Assembly: GCA_021732965.1 (NCBI GenBank)
Contig: JAKFVZ010000189.1
Location: 1 to 10,000 of the forward strand
Source: Reyranella sp.
GTDB taxonomy: Bacteria > Pseudomonadota > Alphaproteobacteria > Reyranellales > Reyranellaceae
Length of the DNA stretch: 10,000 nt
Direction: 5' to 3'
Part shown: positions 1 through 6,822 of the stretch, one piece after another
Layout: each line of letters opens with the position of its first letter
Numbering within the stretch: position 1 is the stretch's first letter
Program-made: the position numbers and the translations under genes
Notes under the pieces: generated by a model
What the model was told of the DNA's origin: nothing
Seen by the model: only the letters and a program-made list of their open reading frames with translations
Databases searched by the model: none

Positions 1-671
1 CCAACGACGAAGCGATCCGTCTCGCCGACGGCGGCGCCCCGGAAGGCACCGTCGTCTGGGCCCGCGAGCAGTCGGGTGGGCGAGGACGCCGGGGCCGCAA
101 CTGGTCGTCGCCCGTCGGCAACCTCTACAGCACCACGGTCCTCCGGCCAGCCTGCGCGGCCCAGCGTGCAGCCGAGCTGGGCTTCGTGGCCGCGCTTGCG
201 GTGGGCGACATCGTTCCATCCGGTCGCGCCGTGCGCCTGAAGTGGCCCAACGACGTGCTGGTCGACGGCGGCAAGGTTGCCGGCATCCTGCTGGAGAGCG
301 CGATCGGCCAGGACGGGCTGGTCGAGCATGTCGTGGCCGGCATCGGCGTGAACGTGAGCTTCGCGCCTCAGCTTTCGGAGATGCGCTATCCCGGCGCCTC
401 ATTGGGCGGCACGGTCGAGGCGGCCCTGGAAGGGCTGACGCGCGCTTTAGCGGCGCGGCTGGCGCAATGGCGCCGCGACGGCTTTGAGACCGTTCGGTCG
501 GAGTGGCTGGCGAAGGCGGGGCCGCTCGGTGCCGAGGTCGACGTGCGGCTGGGAGAGGGGCTGGTGCGCGGCCGCTTCGCCGGGCTGGACCGTGAAGGCG
601 CGCTGCTGCTGGATACCGAGACCGGTCCGCGCAAGATCGTGTCGGGTGAATTGCTGGGCCGGGCGGCCTGA
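1..671 (+). CDS. birA: Biotin--[acetyl-CoA-carboxylase] ligase, 5'-truncated by the window
   Basis: Activates biotin with ATP to biotinyl-AMP and transfers it to the lysine of the biotin carboxyl carrier protein of acetyl-CoA carboxylase and related carboxylases. The reading frame is open from base 3 and gives 222 residues before the TGA at 669-671; the true start lies upstream. Visible family motifs are the adenylate/biotin-binding stretch AREQSGGRGRRGRNW followed by SSPVGNLY, and KWPNDVLVDGGKVAGILLE, which contains the catalytic lysine region. A small C-terminal SH3-like domain follows (about the last 45 residues, ending SGELLGRAA). The piece begins at NDEA, which normally lies some 15-25 residues into the catalytic domain. 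A DNA-binding repressor domain cannot be excluded, but most alphaproteobacterial homologues lack one. coaX starts 12 nt downstream, so the two are probably co-transcribed. Confidence 0.95.
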   Translation, partial: NDEAIRLADGGAPEGTVVWAREQSGGRGRRGRNWSSPVGNLYSTTVLRPACAAQRAAELGFVAALAVGDIVPSGRAVRLKWPNDVLVDGGKVAGILLESAIGQDGLVEHVVAGIGVNVSFAPQLSEMRYPGASLGGTVEAALEGLTRALAARLAQWRRDGFETVRSEWLAKAGPLGAEVDVRLGEGLVRGRFAGLDREGALLLDTETGPRKIVSGELLGRAA

Positions 672-683
672 GGAGAGAGCGGG

Positions 684-1454
684 ATGCTGCTTGCCATCGA
701 TGTCGGCAACACCAACTCGAAGTTTGTCGTCTTCGACAAGGACCGGATCGTCGCCGCGTGGCGGCTGCGCACCGAGGCCAAGCGCACCGCCGACGAATAT
801 GCGGCCTGGGTCACGCAGCTCATGAATCTTCAGGGCTTCGACCCGAAGTCCATCAAGGGTGCCATCCTGGCCAGCGTCGTGCCGGCGGTGAACCCTCACC
901 TGCGCCGCCTTTGCGAGACCTATTTCCACAACAAGCTGCTGATCGTCGGCGAGCCCGACTGCGACCTCGGCATCAAGGTATTGATCGACCGGCCGGCCGA
1001 GGCGGGCGCGGACCGCCTGGTCGGCGTGATCGCCGGCCACACCAAGTATGGCGGCCCGCTGATCACCATCGATTTCGGCAGCGCCACGACCTTCGATCTC
1101 GCCGACAAGGACGGCAACTTCATCGGCGGCGTGTTCGCGCCGGGCGTCGAGCTGACGATCGAGGCCTTCTACCTGATGACGGCGCGCCTGCCGCGCATCC
1201 GGGTCGAGAAGCCGGCCCATGTGATCGGAAAGAACACCGTGGCCAACATGCAGTCCGGCATCTTCTGGGGCTATGTCGGCCTGATCGAGAGCCTGATCAA
1301 GCGCATCCGAGCCGAGTACGGCGAGCCCATGAAGGTCATCGCGACCGGCGGCCTCGCCAGCGTCTTCAAGGACGAGATCGGGCTGTTCGACTTCATCGAG
1401 CCGGACCTGATGTCGCTCGGCCTGCTGGAGATCTGGCGGCGCAACCGCGGATGA
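684..1454 (+). CDS. coaX: Type III pantothenate kinase
   Basis: Phosphorylates pantothenate, the first step of coenzyme A synthesis, in the cytoplasm. This is the ASKHA-fold type III enzyme, which in this family needs a monovalent cation and is not feedback-inhibited by CoA. The 256-residue length is normal. Visible motifs are the N-terminal phosphate loop DVGNTN (6-11), GADR (108-111) with D110 in the position of the catalytic aspartate, IDFGSATTFD (129-138), GGVFAPG shortly after, and the late glycine loop IATGGLA. The ATG at 684 is supported by GAGGAGAG at 670-677 just upstream and by the conserved start MLLAIDVGNTN. The stop codon overlaps the next start as ATGA (1451-1454), so translation of the RNase J gene is probably coupled to it. 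Confidence 0.97.
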   Translation: MLLAIDVGNTNSKFVVFDKDRIVAAWRLRTEAKRTADEYAAWVTQLMNLQGFDPKSIKGAILASVVPAVNPHLRRLCETYFHNKLLIVGEPDCDLGIKVLIDRPAEAGADRLVGVIAGHTKYGGPLITIDFGSATTFDLADKDGNFIGGVFAPGVELTIEAFYLMTARLPRIRVEKPAHVIGKNTVANMQSGIFWGYVGLIESLIKRIRAEYGEPMKVIATGGLASVFKDEIGLFDFIEPDLMSLGLLEIWRRNRG

Positions 1455-3103
1455 CCGTCCCGTCGAACGACGAGCTGCTGTTCCTGGCCCTGGGCGGGGC
1501 CGGCGAGATCGGCATGAACCTCAACCTCTACGGCACGGCCGGCAAATGGTTGATGGTCGATCTTGGCATCGGCTTCGCCGACGGCTCGATGGCCGGCGTC
1601 GAGGTCGTGATGCCGGATCCGGAGTTCATCGTGGAGCGCCGCGAGGATCTCGTCGGGATCGTCCTGACGCACGCCCACGAGGATCATCTCGGCGCTGTCG
1701 CCGACCTGTGGCCGCGGCTGAAGGCGCCGGTCTATGCGACGCCGTTCGCGGCCTCGGTGCTGAAGCGCAAGCTGATCGATGCGGGCCTGCGCGACGTGGT
1801 GCCCGTCACCGAGATCCCGCTCGGCGGCAAGTTCGACCTGAAGCCGTTCTCGCTCGAAATGATCACCATGACGCATTCGATCCTGGAGCCGAATGCGCTG
1901 GCGATCCGCACGAAGTTCGGCACGGTGTTCCATACCGGCGACTGGAAGATCGATCCCGAGCCGCTGCTGGGCGACCTGACCGACGAGGCGATGCTGAAGC
2001 GCATCGGCGACGAAGGCGCGCTTGCCATGGTCTGCGACAGCACCAACGTCTTCGTCGAGGGCGAGGCTGGCTCCGAATCGAAGGTCCGCGCCAACCTCGA
2101 AAAGCTCGTCAGGGGACACAAGGGCAGGGTGGCCGTGACCTGCTTCGCTTCGAACCTGGCGCGCGTCGAGAGCGTGGCGCTGGCTGCGGTCGCTGCCGGA
2201 CGCCATCCGGTCCTGTCGGGCCGGGCGCTGATCCGCATGCTCGAGGCCGCGCAGGAATGCGGCTACCTGCTCGATTTCCCCGAATGCGTGCCCGAGCAGC
2301 AGGCCGGCTACCTGCCGCGCGACAAGGTGCTGTTCATCTGCACCGGCAGCCAGGGCGAGCCGCGCGCCTCGATGTCCAAGCTGGCGGGCGGCGAGCATCG
2401 AGACCTGATCCTGGAAGCCGGCGACACCGCGATCTTCTCGTCCCGCGTCATTCCCGGGAACGAGCATTCCGTCGGGCGCCTGCAGAACGCCCTGATGGCG
2501 CGCGGTGTGAAAGTGATCACCGACCGCGAGGCCGACATCCACGTCTCGGGCCATCCGGCGCGCGACGAGTTGGTGCGCGTCTATCAATGGGTCAGGCCTA
2601 AGATAGCGCTGCCGGTCCATGGCGAGGTCAGGCACATGATGGAGCATGCCGAACTCGCCCGCGCCTGCCAGGTGCCGGAGACGATCGTGGCACCCAACGG
2701 GACCCTCGTGCGGCTGGCGCCCGGACCGGCCGAAATCATCGACCATGTCTTTTCCGGCCGGCTGGCGCGCGACGGCGACGGGCTGATCCCGCTCGACGGC
2801 GAATCGCTGCGCGAGCGCCGCAAGCTCCTGTGGAACGGCGCCGCGGCGGCCACCCTGGTGGTCGACAGGCGGGGCAAGGCGCTGGCGCCGCCCAAGGTGT
2901 CGCTGCGGGGCATCGACGACGAGGACGGCGAGCTGGAGGAGACCATCGTGGAGGCCCTCTCCGAGATGCTGGCCGACCTCAGCGCCGCGGAGCGCGCGGA
3001 CGACCGGCGGATCGAGGAGGGGGCCCGCCAGGCCGTTCGGCGCGTCGTGCGCGCGCACCTCGGCAAGAAGCCGTTGACGGACGTTCACATCGTCCGCATC
3101 TAA
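1451..3103 (+). CDS. rnj: Ribonuclease J (beta-CASP metallo-beta-lactamase RNase)
   Basis: A zinc-dependent 5'-to-3' exonuclease and endonuclease acting on mRNA and rRNA precursors. In Alphaproteobacteria it coexists with RNase E and is known to mature rRNA 5' ends. The product is 550 residues, normal for the family. The metallo-beta-lactamase core shows LGGAGEIGMN (14-23), the zinc motif HAHEDH (74-79), H142 and D164 in HTGDWKID. The beta-CASP domain follows, with CTGSQGEP (297-304), HVSGHPARDEL (from H364) and PVHGE (H390), then a C-terminal domain to residue 550. The frame is open upstream into coaX, but the ATG at 1451 is chosen because the protein then begins a few residues before the conserved LALGGAGEIG, and because of the ATGA overlap with coaX. 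No obvious membrane or degradosome-binding segment is seen. Confidence 0.96.
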   Translation: MTVPSNDELLFLALGGAGEIGMNLNLYGTAGKWLMVDLGIGFADGSMAGVEVVMPDPEFIVERREDLVGIVLTHAHEDHLGAVADLWPRLKAPVYATPFAASVLKRKLIDAGLRDVVPVTEIPLGGKFDLKPFSLEMITMTHSILEPNALAIRTKFGTVFHTGDWKIDPEPLLGDLTDEAMLKRIGDEGALAMVCDSTNVFVEGEAGSESKVRANLEKLVRGHKGRVAVTCFASNLARVESVALAAVAAGRHPVLSGRALIRMLEAAQECGYLLDFPECVPEQQAGYLPRDKVLFICTGSQGEPRASMSKLAGGEHRDLILEAGDTAIFSSRVIPGNEHSVGRLQNALMARGVKVITDREADIHVSGHPARDELVRVYQWVRPKIALPVHGEVRHMMEHAELARACQVPETIVAPNGTLVRLAPGPAEIIDHVFSGRLARDGDGLIPLDGESLRERRKLLWNGAAAATLVVDRRGKALAPPKVSLRGIDDEDGELEETIVEALSEMLADLSAAERADDRRIEEGARQAVRRVVRAHLGKKPLTDVHIVRI

Positions 3104-3128
3104 AGGCGCGCAGCCGCTGGAGAACTCT

Positions 3129-3533
3129 ATGATCGGACGCCTCAACCACATCGCGATTGCCGTGCCCGACCTGGCCAAGGCCACGGAACTCTATCGCACC
3201 GTGATGGGCGCCAAGGTGAGCGCGCCCAAGGAACAGCCCGCCCACGGGGTTACGGTCGTGTTCGTCGAGTTGCCCAACACCAAGATCGAACTGCTGCATC
3301 CGCTCGGCGAGAAGTCGCCGATCGCCAACTTCCTCGCGCGCAACGCCGACGGCGGCATCCATCATGTCTGCTACGAGGTCGAGGACATCTACGCTGCGCG
3401 CGACAAGCTGAAGTCGCAGGGGGCGCGCGTCTTGGGCGACGGCGAGCCCAAGATCGGCGCGCACGACAAGCCCGTGCTGTTCCTGCACCCCAAGGATTTC
3501 ACCGGCACCCTGATCGAACTCGAACAGGTCTGA
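3129..3533 (+). CDS. mce: Methylmalonyl-CoA epimerase (VOC superfamily)
   Basis: Interconverts (2S)- and (2R)-methylmalonyl-CoA between propionyl-CoA carboxylase and methylmalonyl-CoA mutase, feeding propionate carbon into succinyl-CoA. The 134-residue protein consists of two beta-alpha-beta-beta-beta VOC modules. Recognisable segments are LNHIAIAVPDL at the N-terminus, TKIELLHPLGEKSPIANFL, GGIHHVCYEVEDI, the GAHDKPVLFLHPKDF region and the terminal GTLIELEQ. Likely metal ligands by family pattern are H7, E54, H79 and E130. The ATG at 3129 has GGAGA at 3119-3123 with a 5-nt spacer. It follows RNase J by 25 nt and precedes the DUF1467 gene by 11 nt. Other VOC enzymes are related, but this pattern and the neighbourhood both favour the epimerase. 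Confidence 0.92.
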   Translation: MIGRLNHIAIAVPDLAKATELYRTVMGAKVSAPKEQPAHGVTVVFVELPNTKIELLHPLGEKSPIANFLARNADGGIHHVCYEVEDIYAARDKLKSQGARVLGDGEPKIGAHDKPVLFLHPKDFTGTLIELEQV

Positions 3534-3544
3534 GGAGAGCCGCC

Positions 3545-3790
3545 ATGGGCTGGGCCACCGGCATCATGGTCTACTTCGTGATCTGGTGGACGATCCTGTT
3601 CTGCATCCTCCCGCTGGGCGTCCGGCGGGTAGAGAACCCCGGTGCGGGGGAGGAGCGGGGTGCGCCCGAGCGGCCGGAATTGATGCGGAAAGCTGTCATC
3701 ACGACGATCGTGGCGGCGGTGTTGTGGGTGGCGTTCTATGGCCTCTATCAGGCCGACGTCTTCAGCTTCCGGCGGCTCGAGGGCTCCTGA
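3545..3790 (+). CDS. DUF1467 family small membrane protein
   Basis: Function unknown. The 81-residue protein has two predicted membrane helices: residues 5-25, with the aromatic VYFVIWW stretch and the ILPLGVR exit, and residues 50-69, after a charged loop containing GAPERPELMRK. The WW...LP.GVR, GAP and LxRK pattern is what I recognise as DUF1467, a family I know mainly from Alphaproteobacteria beside methylmalonyl-CoA epimerase and proS. A strong Shine-Dalgarno, GAGGAGA (3532-3538), overlaps the mce stop codon and lies 6 nt before the ATG. It is the last gene of the leftward operon; a hairpin terminator begins about 33 nt after its stop. Its role in the inner membrane cannot be inferred from sequence. 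The codon pattern resembles that of its neighbours, so it is a real gene despite its size. Confidence 0.9.
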   Translation: MGWATGIMVYFVIWWTILFCILPLGVRRVENPGAGEERGAPERPELMRKAVITTIVAAVLWVAFYGLYQADVFSFRRLEGS

Positions 3791-3814
3791 GCGCGCACTT
3801 CTGGGCCTTGGACC

Positions 3815-3850
3815 AAAAGAAAACGGCGGATCCTGGATCCGCCGTCCTTT
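3815..3850. terminator. Bidirectional intrinsic terminator
   Basis: ACGGCGGATCC (3823-3833) and GGATCCGCCGT (3835-3845) are perfect 11-nt inverted repeats around a single T. In RNA this would fold as a 9-bp stem with a 5-nt loop. On the + strand the stem is followed by only a weak tract (CCTTT) and ends the birA-to-DUF1467 operon. On the - strand it is followed by TTTTCTTTT, a much better U-tract, so it should stop minus-strand transcripts, including read-through from the purine permease gene, more efficiently. Confidence 0.85.
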
Positions 3851-3918
3851 AACCCCCGAAACTCGTCGTAGGCGGCTTTAGCCGCTCTCCTCCCTAAACC
3901 CGGACAGTGCCCAAGGCT
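3815..3918 (-). ncRNA. Candidate small RNA or permease 3'-UTR RNA ending at the terminator
   Basis: The segment between the permease stop and the terminator contains minus-strand structure with no credible gene. Downstream of a promoter-like sequence (3924-3952), a transcript of about 105 nt would start near 3917 and end in the terminator's T-rich tail. Within it are a compact hairpin GCGGC-TAAA-GCCGC (3885 to 3872 on the + numbering), the purine-rich GGGAGGAG (3894-3887), and GTCC/GGAC and TTTA/TAAA pairings that could close a larger loop around the hairpin. The GGGAGGAG looks like a ribosome-binding site, but no start codon lies at a usable distance after it. This is inference from sequence alone. 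I do not recognise a known RNA family, and the same bases may be just the 3' UTR of the permease mRNA. Confidence 0.27.
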
Positions 3919-3923
3919 CAGGC

Positions 3924-3952
3924 TGTGTAGCGTGCCGCCAGCCGATTGCCAA
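3924..3952 (-). promoter_or_regulatory. Possible sigma-70 promoter for the candidate small RNA
   Basis: Read on the - strand, TTGGCA (3952-3947) is separated by exactly 17 nt from TACACA (3929-3924). The -35 match is good (5 of 6 to TTGACA) and the -10 match is mediocre (3 of 6). It points towards the terminator at 3815-3845, away from any coding sequence. Chance occurrence is quite possible. Confidence 0.27.
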
Positions 3953-4044
3953 GACCTTTTCTTTCGATCTTCCGGGGTCGGACAGAAGAATCTTTGTGAG
4001 CAAGGTCGTTCGCCGACAAACAAATGTCCGCACCGTTTTGCTGA

Positions 4045-5337
4045 TCATCCAATGACCACGTATTTGATCACGAACAGGACAGCGAGAATTCCTACCGCCG
4101 GATGTACATCGCGATATCGGCCTGCGGCAACTTTGATTCCGGCGTACGAGATGAAGCCGAACGCGATGCCGTCGGCGATCGAGAATGTGAAGGGCATCGT
4201 GATCGCGGTGATCACCGCCGGTGCGGCTTCGGTGATGTCGCTCCATTCCACTTCGGTAAGCCCACGCGCCATGAGGCAGGCGACATAGAGGAGGGCAGGC
4301 GCGGTGGCGTAGGCGGGGATCGACCCTGCGAGCGGCGACAGGAAAAGCGCGAACAGGAACAGCACGCCGACGGCGAAAGCGGTGAGTCCCGTGCGCCCGC
4401 CGGCGTTGATGCCCGACGCGCTCTCGATGTAGCTCGTCGTCGTCGAGGTGCCGACGGCAGCGCCGATCATGGCCGCGGCGCTGTCGGAGATCAGCGCGCC
4501 GCGCAGGCGGGGCACCGTGCCGTCGGGCCGCATGAAGCCGCCGCGGTGGGCCAGCGCGATCAGCGTGCCGGTATTGTCGAACAGGTCGACGAACAGGAAG
4601 GCGAAGACGACGGTCACGAGGCCGACCTGCAGCGCTCCTGCCAGATCCATTTGCAGGAATACAGGCGCGATCGACGGCGGAGCGGCGAAGATGCCGGCGA
4701 ACTTCTGCTGTCCCGCCAGGATCGAAATGACGGTGACGACCAGGATGCCGATGATCACCCCGCCCATGACGCGGCGATATTCGAGCGCGACGATGATGGC
4801 GAAGCCCAGCACGGCCATCACCACCGGCCAGCTCGTCATCTTGCCGTGAGCGACCAGCGTGGCGGGATTTCCGACCACGATCCCTGCATTTTTCATGGCG
4901 ATCAGCGCCAGGAACAGGCCGATGCCGGCGGCGATCGCCATCTTCAGCGACCTGGGGATGGCGTTGACGATCCATTCGCGGATCGGCAGCACGCTGATGA
5001 TCAGGAAGATGATGCCCGAGATGAAGACGCAGCCCAGCGCGACCTGCCAGCTATGGCCCATGCCGCCGACCACGCCGAAGGCGAAGTAGGCGTTGAGGCC
5101 CATGCCGGGGGCGAGGGCGATCGGGTAGTTGGCTAGGAATGCCATAAGGAAGCAGCCGATGGCGGCCGCGACGCAGGTCGCCGCGAACACCGCGCCGAAC
5201 GGCATCTTGGCTTCGGCCAGGATCGAGGGATTGACGAAGATGATGTAGGCCATCGTCAGGAAGGTTGTGAGGCCGGCCACCAGTTCGGTTCGGACGCTCG
5301 TTTCGTTGGCTTTCAGCTTGAAGAGTTGTTCGAGCAT
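4045..5337 (-). CDS. AzgA-type (NCS2) adenine/guanine/hypoxanthine permease
   Basis: An inner-membrane, proton-coupled purine base importer of the AzgA/PbuG/GhxP branch of the nucleobase-cation symporter-2 superfamily. The protein has 430 residues, the usual length, and is hydrophobic throughout, fitting the 14-segment UraA-like fold. Family landmarks are TELVAGLTTFLTMAYIIFVNP (17-37), APGMGLNAYFAF (76-87), the substrate-region FDNTGTL (253-259) and GTSTTTSYIESASGI (296-310). Adenine versus guanine/hypoxanthine preference cannot be read from sequence. The start at 5337 is backed by AGGGGG with a 7-nt spacer. It lies on the opposite strand to all other genes here, diverges from proS across 152 bp and converges on the DUF1467 operon. 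It is therefore an independent unit set into the row. Confidence 0.93.
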   Translation of the reverse strand: MLEQLFKLKANETSVRTELVAGLTTFLTMAYIIFVNPSILAEAKMPFGAVFAATCVAAAIGCFLMAFLANYPIALAPGMGLNAYFAFGVVGGMGHSWQVALGCVFISGIIFLIISVLPIREWIVNAIPRSLKMAIAAGIGLFLALIAMKNAGIVVGNPATLVAHGKMTSWPVVMAVLGFAIIVALEYRRVMGGVIIGILVVTVISILAGQQKFAGIFAAPPSIAPVFLQMDLAGALQVGLVTVVFAFLFVDLFDNTGTLIALAHRGGFMRPDGTVPRLRGALISDSAAAMIGAAVGTSTTTSYIESASGINAGGRTGLTAFAVGVLFLFALFLSPLAGSIPAYATAPALLYVACLMARGLTEVEWSDITEAAPAVITAITMPFTFSIADGIAFGFISYAGIKVAAGRYRDVHPAVGILAVLFVIKYVVIG

Positions 5338-5407
5338 CGGTGTCCCCCTGTTGTCGCGCCCGGCGTGCGGACAAGTGTGCGGGCATCGAGCTGTGAAAAG
5401 CCAGTCG

Positions 5408-5421
5408 AACCGGCGCCGGTT
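5408..5421. repeat. 14-bp perfect palindrome in the permease/proS divergent region
   Basis: AACCGGCGCCGGTT is a perfect inverted repeat with no spacer, in the 152-bp gap between the divergent permease and proS starts. Its last base overlaps the first base of the putative proS -35 element. The position would suit an operator, but no regulator is identified and GC-rich palindromes arise readily at this composition. Confidence 0.5.
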
Positions 5422-5449
5422 TGCCTTTGGCCGACCTGTTCCCTACAGT
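5421..5449 (+). promoter_or_regulatory. proS: Likely sigma-70 promoter of proS
   Basis: TTGCCT (5421-5426) and TACAGT (5444-5449) are separated by 17 nt, a fair match to TTGACA/TATAAT. Predicted transcription would start near 5456, about 34 nt before the proS ATG. It would drive proS and probably the downstream Lol genes, since no terminator is seen between them. I found no equally convincing promoter for the divergent permease. Confidence 0.5.
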
Positions 5450-5489
5450 CCGCCGCCACCCCGATAGCCGGACCGAGGACCGATTCCGC

Positions 5490-6803
5490 ATGCGCATGAG
5501 CCAGTACTTTCTGCCGACGATGAAGGAGACTCCGTCGGAAGCGCAGATCGTTTCGCACCGGCTGATGCTCCGCGCCGGCCTCGTTCGCCAGACCAGCGCC
5601 GGCATCTATGCCTGGCTGCCGCTCGGCCTGCGGGTGCTGCGCAACATCGAGCGCGTGGTGCGCGAGGAGCAGGATGCGGCCGGCGCCCAGGAAGTGCTGA
5701 TGCCGACCATCCAGTCGGCCGACCTGTGGCGCGAGAGCGGCCGCTACGACGCCTATGGCCCCGAGATGCTGCGCATCAAGGACCGCCACGACCGCGAGAT
5801 GCTCTACGGGCCGACCAACGAGGAGATGATCACGGTGCTCTTCCGCGACGGCGTGAAGAGCTACCGCGACCTGCCGAAGAACCTCTATCACATCCAGTGG
5901 AAGTTCCGGGACGAGGTCCGCCCGCGCTTCGGCGTGATGCGCGGCCGCGAGTTCCTGATGAAGGACAACTATTCCTTCGACATCGACAAGGCCGGCGCCA
6001 TCCACTCCTATAACCGGATGTTCGTGGCCTACCTGCGCACCTTCGCGCGCATGGGCCTGAAGGCGATCCCGATGCGCGCCGACACCGGCCCGATCGGCGG
6101 CGACCTCAGCCACGAGTTCATCATCCTGGCCGAGACCGGCGAAAGCGCCGTGTTCTGCCACAAGGGACTGGTCGACAAGGACATACTGAGCCGCAAGATC
6201 GACTATTCGGCGGACCTGCAGGGCATCGTGAACGAGTGGACGTCGCTTTACGCGGCCACCGACGAGATGCACGACGCGAAAGCCTTCGACGCGCTGCCCG
6301 AGGGCGAGCGGCTGGCCGCGCGTGGCATCGAGGTTGGCCACATCTTCTATTTCGGCACCAAGTATTCCAAGCCGATGAACGCGGTCGTCGCCGGCCCCGG
6401 TGGCGAGCAGATCACCGTCGAGATGGGCTCCTACGGCATCGGCGTTTCGCGCCTGGTCGGCGGCATCATCGAGGCAAGCCATGACGATGCCGGCATCGTC
6501 TGGCCCGACGAGATCGCGCCCTTCAAGGTGGCGATCGTCAATCTGAAGCCGGATGACGGCGCGGTCGGCGGCGCCTGCCAGAAGCTCTACGATGCGCTCG
6601 GCGCCAAGGGCGTGGACGTGCTGCACGATGATCGCGACATGCGTCCGGGTGGAAAGTTCGCCGACATGGACCTGATCGGCATTCCCTGGCAGGTCATCGT
6701 CGGCCCCAAGGGGCTGGCGGCCGGCAAGGTCGAGATCAAGAACCGCAAGACCGGCGTCCGCGAGGAAGTGGCGCCCGAGCAGGTCCTCGCGCGGTTCGGC
6801 TGA
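5490..6803 (+). CDS. proS: Prolyl-tRNA synthetase, short alphaproteobacterial type
   Basis: Charges tRNA-Pro with proline in the cytoplasm. A 437-residue class II synthetase starting MRMSQYFLPTMKE, as homologues do. The frame is open further upstream (ATG at 5421), but that start would sit on the promoter and add a non-conserved leader, so 5490 is preferred, with GAGGA (5475-5479) 10 nt ahead. Motif 1 lies around 37-68 (AGIYAWLPLGLRVLRN), TNEE at 109-112, motif 2 at FRDEVRPRFGVMRGREF (from F139), motif 3 at GSYGIGVSR (313-321), and the anticodon-binding domain fills roughly 340-437. Only about 150 residues separate motifs 2 and 3, so the large editing (INS) domain of the roughly 570-residue E. 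coli-type enzyme is reduced to a stub. The first Lol permease gene starts 19 nt after the stop. Confidence 0.96.
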   Translation: MRMSQYFLPTMKETPSEAQIVSHRLMLRAGLVRQTSAGIYAWLPLGLRVLRNIERVVREEQDAAGAQEVLMPTIQSADLWRESGRYDAYGPEMLRIKDRHDREMLYGPTNEEMITVLFRDGVKSYRDLPKNLYHIQWKFRDEVRPRFGVMRGREFLMKDNYSFDIDKAGAIHSYNRMFVAYLRTFARMGLKAIPMRADTGPIGGDLSHEFIILAETGESAVFCHKGLVDKDILSRKIDYSADLQGIVNEWTSLYAATDEMHDAKAFDALPEGERLAARGIEVGHIFYFGTKYSKPMNAVVAGPGGEQITVEMGSYGIGVSRLVGGIIEASHDDAGIVWPDEIAPFKVAIVNLKPDDGAVGGACQKLYDALGAKGVDVLHDDRDMRPGGKFADMDLIGIPWQVIVGPKGLAAGKVEIKNRKTGVREEVAPEQVLARFG

Positions 6804-6822
6804 CCGGGAGCAGGGCTCTTTC

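Noticed and set aside
758..1450. Upstream extension of the RNase J open frame into coaX
   Set aside because: The extension translates to low-complexity Arg/Gly/Ala-rich sequence inside a well-conserved kinase gene. The family N-terminus begins a few residues after the ATG at 1451.
1271..3184. A 637-codon open frame on the - strand across coaX, rnj and the start of mce
   Set aside because: It is antisense to clear RNase J coding sequence with intact catalytic motifs. Long antisense frames are expected in high-GC DNA, and its translation is rich in H, R, D and Q without any recognisable domain.
3885..3894. Plus-strand CTCCTCCC as an anti-Shine-Dalgarno small RNA of the kind known in some Alphaproteobacteria
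   Set aside because: There is no plus-strand promoter in the gap, and the strong terminator lies upstream of it rather than downstream. The minus strand has the better architecture.
3748..4023. A 91-codon minus-strand frame across the 3791-4044 gap
   Set aside because: It runs through the terminator hairpin and overlaps the end of DUF1467. It has no convincing ribosome-binding site and resembles no protein I know. The non-coding explanation is better, though a small peptide cannot be fully excluded.
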